64,000 bases of DNA from Gossypium raimondii (Eukaryota; Streptophyta; Magnoliopsida; Malvales; Malvaceae), in NCBI RefSeq assembly GCF_025698545.1, contig NC_068572.1:2108001-2172000 (forward strand). The letters are read 5' to 3'. Position 1 is the first letter of the stretch. Each line of letters begins with the position of its first letter. The notes beneath the pieces are model-generated. The model was not told the origin of the DNA. It searched no databases and saw nothing but the letters and a program-made list of their open reading frames with translations. A program made the position numbers and the translations under genes. Of this stretch, positions 52,567 to 64,000 are shown piece by piece.

Positions 52567-55440
52567 ATGGCGAACTTCGATGCTCCTTCGTTCTCTCTCG
52601 GGCTTGATTTCGACGCCGATTCGGAGCCCCAGTTACCGGCCGAGGACCATCTCGAACCTATCTTAGCTCCGAATCCTTCTGCAAGCTTCAACATTATCGA
52701 AGAAAATGCTGATGAGTTCGAGTCTGAACAAGTTATGGATTCGGATCCGGATACTCGACCCGACCCACCTCGCGTCTTAAAGCGGCTACGTCGGGCCGCT
52801 GATGAATCTTCGGCAGCGAAGAAAGAATCAGAAAAGACGTTGGTTTGGGATAATGGGGACGATGACATTGAAGAGTTCTCTTCATCCCAGGAAAAAAATG
52901 GTAATTTCTTCTTATTATTTAGCAATTTTTTCCATTTTTGATGATATGTTGCTTAATTTAAAGTGGGTTGTGCTTTTCATTTTGCGTTTAAAGCTAAATT
53001 TTCTGGGTTCCCATTTTTTTAGACATATTACGTAATCTATAGTAGGAAATTAAATTGGGAAGGGAAAGTGGAGATAGAAGAGATGTAATGTGAAATTAAA
53101 AGAGTGAGGGAAAAGAAAGTTTTCTGAGAATCAAAAGAAAGATTAGAGAATATATCTTAATTTTAATGGGGTTGCAAGTATAGTTATTCTGCTAATATTC
53201 TGAGATCGATTATGGTGGAATGATTGTCAATAAATGGAGAGGATAAGGATTTCCCTGAGGCTATCTATGGTATGCGCGTTAGTATATTTGTGAAATAGCA
53301 TTTCAGTCGGAGGATTAGTCGCTATGTTGATCTAAATCTAATCACATTCTTAGCAGTAACTTGAATTCGGTTCATAGGATAATGAGCATTTGATAATTGT
53401 TTAAGCTATTATTTTAACTAGGAAGTAGTCCGTAGAAGTGTAGTTACTATTGCAGTTGAGTAATTTTAAACTTATGTTACTTGAGCTCGGGTTGATTCTT
53501 GTATACCTATATTTGTCCGATATGGGTATGCCTCAAAAGCAGTATTTGAAGAAAAAAGAAGAGCTCAGATTACATGGTCTTGAAGCATGTATTTTCACTG
53601 TTTATATCGGGTTCCAATCTTTTGTTTGTAAATTAGTAATTTGTGCGTGTGTTCCCGTTTATATACTCGGATTGTTGCTGAGTTTATAAAGTTTTATCTT
53701 TATTAGCAGATGTTGATTCATCAACACAGTATCATTCTATATGTAGCAGTTCCAAGATCCCATTGAAGAAACTTGGGCTTGTAACCACTCAATCTTCCAG
53801 CCAATCGAGTTCAAGGAAAGCGGGACAAGCATCAGTTGCCTCTGCTTCTGCAAGTTTAGAGGCCAGCCATGATGGGTTGACATTTCCAAAGTTAACCATC
53901 AGTCCTCTTCGAAGATTCCAATTACTTGACTCTGACTCTGATGATGATCCCTCTGACTGTGACTTTACTGGCAAAGGAGCTTGTAAAAGCGATCCACTGT
54001 CTAAGGAACAACAATCTACAGCCAGTGACAGAAAGAGAAAGAGATCATTTGGTACACCTCAAAATGAGGATTTATGGAAAGATATCTCTCTAATGAATAG
54101 TTCTTGTGTTCAAACACCTGCATTCGATGAGGTATGCAAAGAGTATTTTCAATCTTTGAACCACAAGAGTGCTTCTCAGAAACTCGGGAGCCGAAAGGCA
54201 GACTTATCTTCACAGGAACTTGGGAGCCAAAAGACGGAGCAGCTTCAGGATTTGGATGACCCCTTGCCTCCAGCACATCGCTACTTTTTCCATGCTGATC
54301 CAAGGATCCAAAACTTAGTCCGTAGTCGGTTACCCTTCTTCTCCCCCTTGAGCATGGCTGACAATGGAGGACATCAACAACCTACTGTCTCAATTATGGA
54401 TTTTAAGTGAGTAACTTTTACATGCATTAGTTTTTCTATATCGAACTTCACTTTGTTCACTATTCATTATAGGCTTAATGTCACTGCAGGAATCAATTCA
54501 ACAAAGGAGAATCATCTAAACAGAGAGGATCTCGAAAAGGCAGTGGCAAGAATTGCTCAACAAGTAGAAGCAGCAAATCAAAGAAACCAAATGCTGAAAA
54601 TGGTGCTTTCGAAGGATGGGTAAATCCAAAAACCAGTGCAGCTGTTCCGAAGAATGCTGGGAAGAGAAGAGTTCATGCTAGCGGTCAACCTGCTGGCCAC
54701 TGGTATACATCTCCAGAGGGGAGGAAGGTATGTTGAAACTCTTAACGGTTCACTTTTTATTGCTCCTATTCTAACACATCAATGGCTAACCATAGATGTG
54801 TAGCCCATGCACCTATGAATACCAATCATTTGCATTTGAAGAAACGTCTTTTACTTTATTTACCAAATTTGCTTCAGTATTTTCATTTTGATAAATGTAA
54901 ATCTTATTCTAATCTTCTCGTACTCTGCGGCAGGTTTACATTACCAGGACTGGACAGGAATTGTCAGGTCACAAGGCCTATAGGCATTATCGGAAGGTAA
55001 CATATTGAAACAGTTCTACTTCTCTGAAATTTAAGCCCCTGGCCTGCCCTTAGCTTGAATATCCTTAATTTGCCTCTTTTCTTAGAGGCAATGCCATAGA
55101 CCAAGGTCTATAAAGGCATTGATGTTCTATAGAAATTAATCTTGAAGTTTATGCAAAGGCTAAAAATGCCAAACTGGTTTGACCTTTGGTTTTCAGTCAA
55201 CTGATATGTTCTCAATGATATTTACTCTAGTGTTAAAGAAAAATTAAATATGATAGCTACTGTTTAGTCTTAGACCGGCTTATTTTTTGCTGGTTCATCT
55301 AATGGCGGTTTCGTATGGTATACCAGAACATTGGTTTATGCTGGTATCTTAATTAAATCCACTTTTGTTTGTAACAGGAGAGTGGAGGTGACTTTAGGAA
55401 GTCAAAAAAGAAAAGCAAAGTGAAGAAGAAGAAAGGATGA
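52567..55440 (+). CDS. Uncharacterised probably nuclear protein, 464 aa, 5 exons
   Basis: Exons 52567-52900, 53710-54406, 54490-54727, 54934-54996 and 55378-55440 join with GT-AG signals and consistent phases (1395 nt). The N-terminal third is acidic with Asp/Pro-rich segments. The middle is Ser-rich with an acidic patch (LDSDSDDDPSDCD) and basic KRKR. There is a conserved-looking HRYFFHADPRIQNLV block. The C-terminus is strongly basic. The best-ordered part is ASGQPAGHWYTSPEGRKVYI then TRTGQELSGHKAYRHYRKES, which looks like a small conserved domain spanning exons 3-5, followed by a Lys-rich tail (KSKKKSKVKKKKG). There is no signal peptide or membrane segment. I recognise the layout as a plant-conserved gene but cannot assign a function. 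A short internal repeat (KLGSRKADLSSQ / ELGSQKTEQLQ) lies in exon 2. Confidence 0.8.
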
Positions 55441-56063
55441 AGAAGGCTATTGTGTTTAGTTTAGTCCACTTTGTGCTGTAAATTTTGTAACATACATTTT
55501 TCAATGGTGTGTTTTTACTTTGCTTTCTTTCAATAACATGGTGATGCAATTTTAAATTTTACTTTTCTTAACAATTCAATTAGAAAAGATCCCATTCTAC
55601 ACCAATTCTTTTGAGTTATTAATTGGACAATATGTTTTACTGATCTCCTAAGAAGGCTTGGCAAGTTTATTTATCATTTGCAGATCAAAATCCCAGAAAA
55701 GCAAGGGAGAAAACGGCAACCGAGATCCATTCACTCCAATGCCGAAAAAGATCAAGGTAAAAACGTTTCCCAGTTCATGCAAACCCTGTGCATCCTCGGC
55801 CTGGCTTCCGATATCAATGCATACTAATGTATGCATCCAGGGGCATTCATGAACTGGCAGCTACCTACCATCCCTTCCTTTTCAAGTTTGGAGTTCAGAG
55901 ACCCCTGTAATTGGTTCCCACTTCCTATCCATTCAAATTAACCATTGTACTATATGTGTTTATGTTGTAGAAAACTTGTGAGAGTAGAAGACAATGGAAG
56001 GTCCTTTTATAGGCCAAAATATGAAGATTAATTGAGGATGGAGAGGAAATTTTAATTGTTTAA
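55441..56063 (+). other. 3' flank of the 464-aa gene with a candidate hairpin
   Basis: 3' UTR is likely to about 55560. A Lys-rich open frame near 55680-55760 resembles an alternative basic tail but has no clear splice link. An imperfect inverted repeat occupies 55768-55858. Confidence 0.4.
55768..55858. other. Imperfect hairpin, possible small-RNA precursor
   Basis: CCAGTTCATG (55770-55779) pairs with CATGAACTGG (55849-55858). Pairing continues with mismatches through CCC-TG and GCAT. A separate perfect inner stem is TGCATAC-TAAT-GTATGCA (near 55818-55835). The fold is roughly 90 nt, a plausible size for a plant microRNA precursor, but no known mature microRNA is recognised and expression cannot be judged. 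Confidence 0.3.
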
Positions 56064-56202
56064 GGGTGGATTTGGATGGATGTTGAGTTTATTTGTGGTT
56101 AGTGTAAAAATAACGGTAGCGGTGAGATTAGATACTATAACATGAGACAAAAAGTAAGCTAAACGTACTGCACTGCACCCCACCGCCTATCCAAACTCAC
56201 CT
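56064..56202 (-). mobile_element. Small Tourist-like MITE, copy 4 (139 bp)
   Basis: TAA flanks both sides (56061-56063 and 56203-56205). The interior is the reverse-orientation family sequence (GATACTATAACATGAGACAA). The ends are slightly eroded. Confidence 0.83.
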
Positions 56203-56879
56203 TAAACTATGTTTCTGACTTAGAAATAGGTCATAGAAGTGTAAATACTCACTCGAGCATGGGTTGATTGTTGTATACGGATATGTTCTAATTATGGATT
56301 TTAAATAATTTGTTGAAGTTATTAGTGTGTAAAACAAGATAGATTTTTTTCCCTTTTTAAAGATGATTGATCACCTAAGTCAAAAATCTCCTCATTAATA
56401 ATTTAATATCTATCAAAACAAAAGGTCTAGACTTTATCCTATTAATTTCTAGCTGTTTTTGTCAATGCAAGGGACTTGTTTTATTTTTTAAATTTCAAAA
56501 TTCAAGTTCTATTAATAATATAAACTTTTTTTAGATTAAATTTGTTGTAGTAATGTAATTAAAAAAATGTCTATCATCAAACAAGCTCAGTAGCAGGATT
56601 TCTTCTCAAATGATGAATTTGACATTTCTTGAAGTGTTAAATCTTTGAAAAAATTATCTTGTTGGACCAATTCTCCATGGGAAACAATTTTATACTTTTG
56701 ATAATGATTCCTACAACGGTAACATTGAATTGTGTAGCCGTCCATTGTTCAAGCAATGCGTCAACCACGAGGGGGCCGAATCGCCTACACCATTGGTGGT
56801 GGAACATGAAGGTTCTAAAGTACCATTCTTTTGACAAGTTGTAATGATGGGGACTAGATTGAGAATGGAGATGAAATTG
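56203..56879. other. Gene-free spacer
   Basis: Two opposed frames overlap at 56637-56912 without recognisable content. Nothing else is seen. Confidence 0.5.
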
Positions 56880-56965
56880 GAGGATAATAAGTTTCAAAGT
56901 ACTCGAACTCATGTCCTCCTACACTGGCAACAATATTAATACTAATCAAGTTAAGACTCAATCGG
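56880..56965 (-). mobile_element. tRNA-derived SINE copy G (5' part only)
   Basis: On the minus strand it has the head TTGAGTCTTAACTTGATTAG, GTTGCCAGTGTAGGAGGACA and GAGTTCGAGTACTTTGAAAC. It is truncated after the start of the body. Confidence 0.65.
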
Positions 56966-57549
56966 TAACTCCAATCACATTCTTTGCAATAACTTGAATG
57001 TTGGAACATTTTCAATATATATATAGCGTTTCAATAGTGTTGAAAATGAAAAGTGATAAGTAGCCAAATGTTATATCACTTGGTTATTCTCTTAAATTCA
57101 AAAATTATGCCACTTGATTATTAACGAATAGTTATAATTATTCAAATAGATATCTATTGAATAATTATGTTTATTAGTAAAGATATAACTATCTATTTGG
57201 GTAGTTATGTACCTATGAAGAGATATAAAACCTCCTATAAATAGATAAATAGGAGTTAACTTTCATTCTCCCACAATTTTTATATTCCTAAATTGTTTTA
57301 TAAATGATTATTACAGAATTTTTTTATAAAAATTGATATCCTTGTTATGCTTCGCTCAAGAGACTATTTCCATTAATACAAAACGTAGACAATCATTAAA
57401 CTTCATTGTATCCATGAGATTTATTTATTAATAATTTTTTACACATCATAATATAAATGAAGTGAATAAAACCTTAAAAAATTATATTAATACGCAATAA
57501 AATATTCGTTAATTTCTCATATATTCATTTTACCCGTTCATAATTGTTT

Positions 57550-58165
57550 AAGCCATCTCCAACTTTGAAGCATTGGATAATGAGTCTTATAAAGTATTAT
57601 TTAGGTTGAATTGGTCGTGTAATAAGAAGACATTGTGGGTGTTTGTGTCTCAATGGAGCTGAGCACTTTCCAGGCCAATTTCAACGCCAATACTTTCACA
57701 TTTCCTCAAACCTGTCTTGTCTTTAGGACCAACAACAACAGATAGGAAGTTATATTAACCATTAAACTGACTATTAACTGTGGTGAATGTGTGACCAATA
57801 AGTTATTTGAACTCATGTCACTAATATACATAAAATTTTAATTTTTATTATGCGCATTATATCTTATTAATTCCCATAAACTTAAAAAAGCATCGGTTGA
57901 TTTCATGGTTGAAACACCATCAACTTTAGAACAATTTTTGAAAAAGAGTTTAAAAACACTCAACCTTTGTTTTAACTCGTTTTAAAAACCAAATCTTTTT
58001 AACTTATTTTTAAGTTTAAGATGTATAGAAAAAGGTTAATTCTACAAAACACCTTAGAATACAATAACACCCAAACAGTAAAAGTTGCTTTCAAAAACCT
58101 ATATAATCACCACTGATTTCAACATATCTAAACCCACATTTAAAGCCTTAAGTTCCTTAGATAAA
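57550..58165 (-). pseudogene. Scar of a deleted second LRR receptor kinase copy
   Basis: Positions 57552-57592 (CTTTGAAGCATTGGATAATG) match coding sequence of the neighbouring receptor kinase at 60541-60560. Positions 57625-57710 (TCAATGGAGCTGAGCA, then CCAATACTTTCACATTT) match the upstream region of that gene at 61565-61630. Positions 58120-58165 (TCTAAACCCACATT.AAAGCC) match 61790-61835. Order and orientation are the same as in the intact gene, so most of the coding part of a former tandem copy has been deleted and its 5' flank kept. Confidence 0.75.
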
Positions 58166-58213
58166 AGACACACACACCCCTCAAACGACAAAGACAACCA
58201 AACTCCATATGTT

Positions 58214-61200
58214 CTAAACACGTGTTTCTCTTGGTGTTGGAATACCGGTCCCTAAAAATTTGTTCCGAATGAAATGCAATTCCTTGGCTGCATCCACAAT
58301 GTCCATCCTGTCTTTAGATGATTCAACAGATGAAGCAATTCCAACATTGAAGATGGAAATTAAGCACTCTTTCATTTTTGTGGATTCCATGGTTGCTCTC
58401 CTTGGGTTTCTGCTGCTGCTTGCCTCCTGTTGGCGGTTGTTATCCCCAGCTAGAAGTAAGGGATCAACAACATCAAGTACTCGATCGGGCAATGCCGTCT
58501 TCACGAAAAGATGAAGTGTTTGTCCATCTTTGAACGTCTCGTCAATAGGTCTCTTCCTAGTGAACATTTCCAACAGGAGAATCCCAAAGCTGTACATGTC
58601 TCCACTTGTTGTTGGCTCCATTCCAATGCCATACTCTGCTCAATATTAGATTAGAGTTTCTAAGATGATGAAGAAGAGCAAGAATGATCCAGTTCCTAAC
58701 AAGAAAGAAGTAGATTTATTGATTCACCTGGTGCAGCATAGCCAACAGTTCCTTTTAGGCCAACAGTGCTGGTAGAATTTCCAGAAAATTTGTTCATGGA
58801 TTTTGGGAAAAACCTGGCTAGTCCAAAATCTCCAACATGTGCAACCATGTCGTGATCAAGTAGAATATTGCTTGGCTTCAAATCACAGTGAAGAAGAGGA
58901 ACCACACAGTGATGATGGAGGTAATCAAGTGCTGAGGCCACCTCAATTGCAATGTTTAGTCTTTGAGCAAAGTTTAACATCTTTGGTTGGATGGTATTTG
59001 TTTCATTTGGTGCATCATGCAGCCATCGCTCTAAGCTCCGATTAGGCATGAACTCATAGATAAGGGCTTTGAAAGGATTGCCTTGGAAATCAATACTGGA
59101 GCATGCAGATATTATCTTAACAAGATTTCGATGTCTTACGTTTCCCAAGGTTTTACATTCCGTGAGGAAACTCCTGGAAGCACCTTGTTCTTGTAGGTTC
59201 ATCACCTTCACTGCAATCACATTTTGCTCTTGGTTTCGGTCCAAAACACCTCGGTACACACGCCCAAAGCTTCCTTGGCCAATCAAGTTTGCTGGGGAGA
59301 AACCATCAGTAGCTTTGAGGAGTTGTTGAAAAGAAACCATCAAAATCGAAGCAGTTCCCAAAGGAACAGCCGATGAGAGCTCGGTTTTCGCTCCTCTTTT
59401 CCTTAACCACAAGAAAAGGATGGACAGCATAAGAATTCCAATAACCCCACAAACAATCAAGATTATTTTGAGGGAATCACTTGTTTTGTGTTGCTTGGAC
59501 GGGAGGAAATGGCATGGTGGAAGATGCAATTCAGCAATTCCCCCACAAAGCTTGTCATTCCCAGTTAGTGCAATGGTTGATGCATTACTGAAAACTCCTT
59601 TTGTTGGCACTTGTCCTTCAAACTGATTGTAAGAGAGATTCAGGAAAGTTAAGGAGGATAACTTGGCAAGGTACTCTGGAACTTGACCTGACAAATTGTT
59701 GTTTGAAAGGTCTAGCTCTTGAATGCCTCTCAAGGAGCTCAAAGAAGCTGGGATACTTCCATAAAAATTATTACTCCCCAAATATAGACCCTCTAAGCTT
59801 GTACAACTACTCAGAGCAGCAGGAATTTGGCCAGAAAATTTGTTTTCAGACAAATCCAAATCTACCAAAGATTTCAGGTATCCCACATCTGAAGGAATGG
59901 AGCCTGTTAGAAGGTTTCTGGACAGCTCAAGGAAAACTGACAGTGATGCTATGCTAAAGATCTCTTTTGGAACCTCACCTGTTAGCCTATTTGTATGTAA
60001 TCCCAGCTCCGATACATGTTGACATTTTCCCAACTCAGCAGGTATGCTACCCTCCAACAGGTTTTCTTCCAAACCAATCACAATTAGCTGTGAAAGATTT
60101 CCTATAGAGGCTGGGATTCTCCCTGTTAAAGCATTGCCACCTAAGGACATCCCTTGCAAGTTTTTAAGCTTACCAATTGACTCGGGAATGGTGCCTCTAA
60201 GGTAGTTGTACTCCAAACCAAGTCCCCATAGATTTACAAGGTTTGTTATTCCCAAAGGTATTGTGCCAGTTATTTTATTATCCCCAAGGTATAAATTTCT
60301 AAGTGTTATCGACAGGTTGGTTATGGAATTAGGTAGCAAACCACCAAACTGATTGCTTAACAAGCTAACCATTTGCAATCTACTACAATTGGTTAAGGTG
60401 GTTATAAACTCTAAATCGCCGGCACCGCCACTTCCGAGACTATTGTTTTGCATATTTAACCATGACAAATTTTGAGTGTTTCGGAAATCAATGGCCACCT
60501 TGTTACTGAAATGATTATTGGAGATTTCTAACGTCTCCAGCTTTGAAGCATTGGATAATGACTCTGGTAAAGTTCCACTAAGATTGTTAGATCCTATGTA
60601 AATTCCTAACAGATTTGGTAAATTTGAGCCTAAGTTAACTGGGAGAATTCCAGAGAGTCGGTTGTTTCCTAGAGATAAGGATTCCAAACAAGACATGTTA
60701 CAAAACGAAGGAGGAATGAAGCCAGAGAAGTTGTTACCATTTAGTTCAAGCCAAGTTAACTTCTTTAGAAGGCCTAATGTATGTGGCAGTCTTCCTTCCA
60801 AACTGTTCCACTTTAAGCTGATTTCTTGGAGAGAAGAAGCATCCCCAAGGGAAGTTGGCAGTTGTCCTGTTAAATTATTGTGAGCAATGTCCAGCTCTTC
60901 GAGCTTCGACAAATTGCCAAGCTCCGACGGGATATTTCCAACCAGGTTGTTTCGGGAAGCTTTGAACTGAATGAGGTTAGAACAATGGGTCAAATTGGGT
61001 GGTATTGTTCCTGTAAAGGAATTGTTATGCAAAATCAAGCTTTGCAGCCTTGGTAGTCGACCAATTTCTGGGGGGATGACACCATTGAAATTGTTGTCCT
61101 TAAGGTTGATGAACCTAAGGAAGCTAAGGTTCCCCACATAGGGAGATAAGGTGCCTCCCAACCGTTGCTGGCTTAAGTCCAACTTGGTGATCCTTCGATG

Positions 61201-61452
61201 CCTACGCCCACAAGTTATACCTGGCCACTGGCACAGGGTTACAGATCTGTTCCATGACCTCGTGGCACCAAATGGATCATGTTTGATTTGTGACCTAATG
61301 GCAAGCAATGCTTTCAGATCGCTCTCATTGTCATCATACGTGGTTCTAGGTCTAGCAACAGTGGCTGGAAACCATCCTAACAGCAACAAGCTGGCACACC
61401 AAAGTAGAGACACCACATTGCTGAATGAAAAACGCATGCTTTGTGGTTCCAT
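58214..61452 (-). CDS. LRR receptor-like kinase, subfamily XII type, 1048 aa
   Basis: It resembles At3g47570-type, EFR and Xa21 receptor kinases. Exons: 61452-58728 and 58635-58214, with a 92-bp intron in phase 1 placed in the kinase domain just after GYAAP, as usual in this subfamily. Domains: signal peptide (about 1-33), LRR N-cap (43-84, [16 protein letters not shown]), about twenty LRRs to about 620, a C-terminal cap, a transmembrane helix (663-683), and a kinase with P-loop GQGSFGRVY (725-733), Lys749, catalytic HCDLKPSN (855-862) and DFG (875-877). Cys precedes the catalytic Asp, so it is a non-RD kinase, a class linked to innate immunity. The ATG at 61452 is chosen because the longer frame begins with TTG. 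All key residues are intact, so it looks functional. The ligand is unknown. Confidence 0.95.
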
Positions 61453-61879
61453 TTTCAAGGACAAATAAGTTAAAAAAGGATGCTGCTCAATACAGACAAT
61501 ACTTTTATTTATTTATATAGGATTGTATATAAGGTATTATTAAATAAGGTAAAGACTTTGTGGGGATGTTTGCATGTCAATGGAGCTGAGCATTTTCCTG
61601 GTCAATTTCAACACCAATACTTTCACATTTGCTGAAACCTAACTTTGGTGACCGCCAACCAGCAATAAGTGATTTTGTGACAGGATTGAAATGGGAAATT
61701 AAGAAAATATGAATAAGTCAGTCCTATAAACCTCTAAAATGGGATAGACTTCACTCATACACCACTAATCTTGGAACCTAAGTCAGAATCTAAACCCACA
61801 TTCAAAGCCTTTAATTCCTCAACAAAATCCCACCGAGTCAGTCACTGGATAGAGACCTGATTGGTTTAGGAAATATTAA
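61453..61879 (-). promoter_or_regulatory. Upstream region of the receptor kinase
   Basis: This contains the leader and promoter of the minus-strand gene. Part of it (61540-61850) is duplicated in the scar at 57620-58165. A TATATAAATAAATAAA-like stretch on the minus strand near 61504-61520 could be a TATA box. Confidence 0.4.
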
Positions 61880-62933
61880 GGGTAAATTATCAAAATAATC
61901 ACTTTTGTTTGCCTTAAGTTATATTTTAATCATTTATGTTTGAAATGGTATGTTTTAATCACTTAGATTATGATTTTTTTATGAAATGATCACTCTACCG
62001 CTATTACATCTCAAATGACAGTCTGATGTGATAGTTCAAATGAGTTTTAAATGACAATGTGAATGTCCAGCTGGGATGATAAAAGTTATTTTTTTTTTAT
62101 GAAAATAGAATACAAAATTTTGCCCTAAAACACAATTTTCTCCCGTTTAAAAACAAGCAATAATTGGGGTTTTTTTTTTGTTACAAGAAGAGAAGAGAAG
62201 CATAAGGACAGAAAAAGAAGAAGAAGAAAAATGGAGTATCAATCTCTATACCTGTTTGCTATTGTGGTTGCTCACAATACACCAACAAACAAAGATAAGC
62301 ATGTCCTTGTTGTCAGGCACATATACAAAAAATATAAAAAGATGGACCACCTTTTTGCATAAAAAATCTTAATATCTGAACCCAAAACCTAAGTAAAGAA
62401 CAAAAAAGAAAAACCGTTAATGTAATTTATGCTTGGATCCTCCTCCATTGAATCGATCTTTTGTTATTTCATTTTGAATAAAAAATCCAATCGTTTGATG
62501 GAACATTCAATTTGATTTCTATTATTTTGATTCAACAAAGATGGCTATAAAAATGGATGGTTTTTCGGTCAAAATTTAAACGATATCTAAAAGGAAAAGG
62601 AGACCAAGAGTTTTTTTTTTTCCAGTTCAATGAGTAATTTGATGCATTGATTTTGATTATTTTGGAAACCAAATTAACAGTTTCTTTTAATTAATCTAGA
62701 AAATTCAATTAATTAAAAAACTAAATAATTTACTTGACTGGACATTCACGTTGGCATTTAAAACTCTTTTTAATTATCGCGTCGGACTATCGTTTGGGAA
62801 GTAACAGATCTTAACAACAGAGTGATCATTTTGTAACAAAACGATAATGGAAGTGACTATAATATAACATTTCAAACATAAGAACTAAAATATAACTTGT
62901 GACAAACAAAAGGGACTATTTTAATAATTTATC
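61880..62933. mobile_element. Long-TIR non-autonomous element, about 1.05 kb
   Basis: It opens GGGTAAATTATCAAAATAAT, then CACTTTTGTTTGCC. It closes GGCAAACAAAAG-like (GACAAACAAAAGGGACTATT) then TTAATAATTTAT. Terminal arms are well over 100 bp. It is the same family as 16700-17418 with a longer, mainly non-coding middle. Confidence 0.7.
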
Positions 62934-64000
62934 TATAAATAAAATCTTAAATTGTACCATAAAATTCTATCTCATTCTGGTTCATATTTTCCTCATTTCC
63001 CATACCTCCAAAAGTCCATCCCATTTTAAAAGTCAATATCAATTTCTTAGAAATTATTTTTAAATAATAAATTAAAATTCAAAATTCTTTAAGTTCTTGT
63101 TTGAAAAGTCACCTAATAATTAAATTTGAGTATAATTGTTTGTAATCATACAATGATAACACGTTGAATAACCATTGTAATTGTAGGGGAAGGTAAGAAA
63201 TGAAATAATTACACATAAAAATAATTTTTTTTAAAATTATACAAGTTATAAAAACTATATATTTTATAAAATTATAGCAAAGTTTTATATTATTTAAATT
63301 CTAAAAATATCTAAAGTTTTTGACTAAAATTTTATTATAAAAATTTAATTTACACATTATAAAATTATTGTTATATATTTATTTATAAAAATTATGACCA
63401 ATAAGTATGAAGATTACTTATTTATGTGTTTATGTTATATATTATAAAAATAATGTTATAGTTTTTTTTCCTTTATCATAATTTATTTATAAAAAATAAC
63501 TTTGGAAAGTTATTATAAAAATTAAATTATTTATAAGAAATGTTATGAACAATTTATAAATTTTTTTATAAAATTTATATTATTATTATTATTATTATTT
63601 ATTTTACATGTTATAAAAGAGATATAACTTAATAAGTTTTTCTCCAAATTAAGTTTATCAAAGTTTTATAATTAAAAATACAAACAATTTAGACTGTGAA
63701 GCTAAATATTTTAAAGACAATGTTAATTATACAAATACAAAAGTTCTCTTGTACCATATCACGAGATATGATACCATTTGAGAGAATAGTACCAAACACA
63801 AACACCGTAAATAGTTCGTGAACTCTTCAATTTGAAACATTATTTTGAAATGTGGTTTAGACATTTGCTATTCTAAAAAATATTTTTCATATTAACAATA
63901 TTATCTTAGTATAGCATATATTTCATAACTTGAATTATATGTAAAATCAAGATAATCTATACTCAAGAGTACATGAAAGAAAGAAATACTGATAATCTTA
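62934..64000. other. Gene-free very AT-rich end of the window
   Basis: It is dominated by TTATAAAA-like words and a (TTA)n run at 63577-63600. No gene, RNA or bounded element is visible. Confidence 0.5.

Noticed and set aside
55799-55816. miR160-like sequence
   Set aside because: GCCTGGCTTCC resembles part of miR160 but several bases differ and the opposite arm does not pair as a miR160 star.
56637-56912. Minus-strand 91-codon frame as a gene
   Set aside because: No recognisable domain, no splice partners, and an overlapping plus-strand frame; probably chance.
61453-61464. Longer N-terminus (four extra codons) for the receptor kinase
   Set aside because: That frame begins with TTG; the first ATG is at 61452 and gives a normal signal peptide.

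Overview
This window is a piece of nuclear chromosome from a eudicot plant. Genes with GT-AG introns are separated by long AT-rich spacers full of small decayed transposable elements. The intact genes are classic angiosperm families, and several repeat families look like those I associate with cotton (Gossypium, Malvaceae). The genus is an inference. I see no bacterial, viral or organellar tract and no CRISPR array.

Layout. At 0.1-2.9 kb lie broken gene copies: a Myb/SANT-like pseudogene (minus) and a DUF632-type pseudogene (plus). At 3-8 kb are MITEs, a dispersed GC-ended repeat and a short tandem repeat. At 8.25-14.3 kb (minus) is a complete 16-exon plasma-membrane H+-ATPase of 951 residues, with a TATA box and a leader uORF. 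At 14.6-27.2 kb there is no intact gene, but there are SINEs, hAT-like, Tourist-like and other inverted-repeat elements, some nested. At 27.5-32.2 kb (plus) is a ZEITLUPE/ADAGIO1 blue-light receptor F-box gene. At 33.8-35.4 kb (plus) is a small proline-rich conserved plant gene with two MITEs in one intron. At 36.3-39.8 kb (minus) is a VIN3-like 2 (VIL2/VEL1) Polycomb-associated gene that converges on it. At 40-52.5 kb there is another gene-free repeat zone with a degenerate ~270-bp array carrying tRNA-like motifs, an RNase H relic and two adjacent long-hairpin elements. At 52.6-55.4 kb (plus) is a 5-exon gene for an acidic/basic, probably nuclear, 464-residue protein of unknown function. At 58.2-61.45 kb (minus) is an intact LRR receptor kinase of the non-RD subfamily XII type. 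The scar of a deleted second copy lies just downstream of it.

The genes are independently transcribed and do not form a cluster or pathway. H+-ATPase powers plasma-membrane transport, ZTL times clock-protein degradation, VIL2 acts in PHD-Polycomb silencing, and the receptor kinase is probably an immune or developmental receptor. I found no convincing new multi-gene system. The most useful leads are a seven-copy tRNA-derived SINE family, the tandem array with Pol III-like boxes, the receptor-kinase duplication scar, the NAGNAG acceptor in VIL2, the intron-split photoactive cysteine codon in ZTL, and the uORF of the H+-ATPase. All exon coordinates were worked out by hand from splice signals, reading phase and recalled family sequences; no alignment or search was run.
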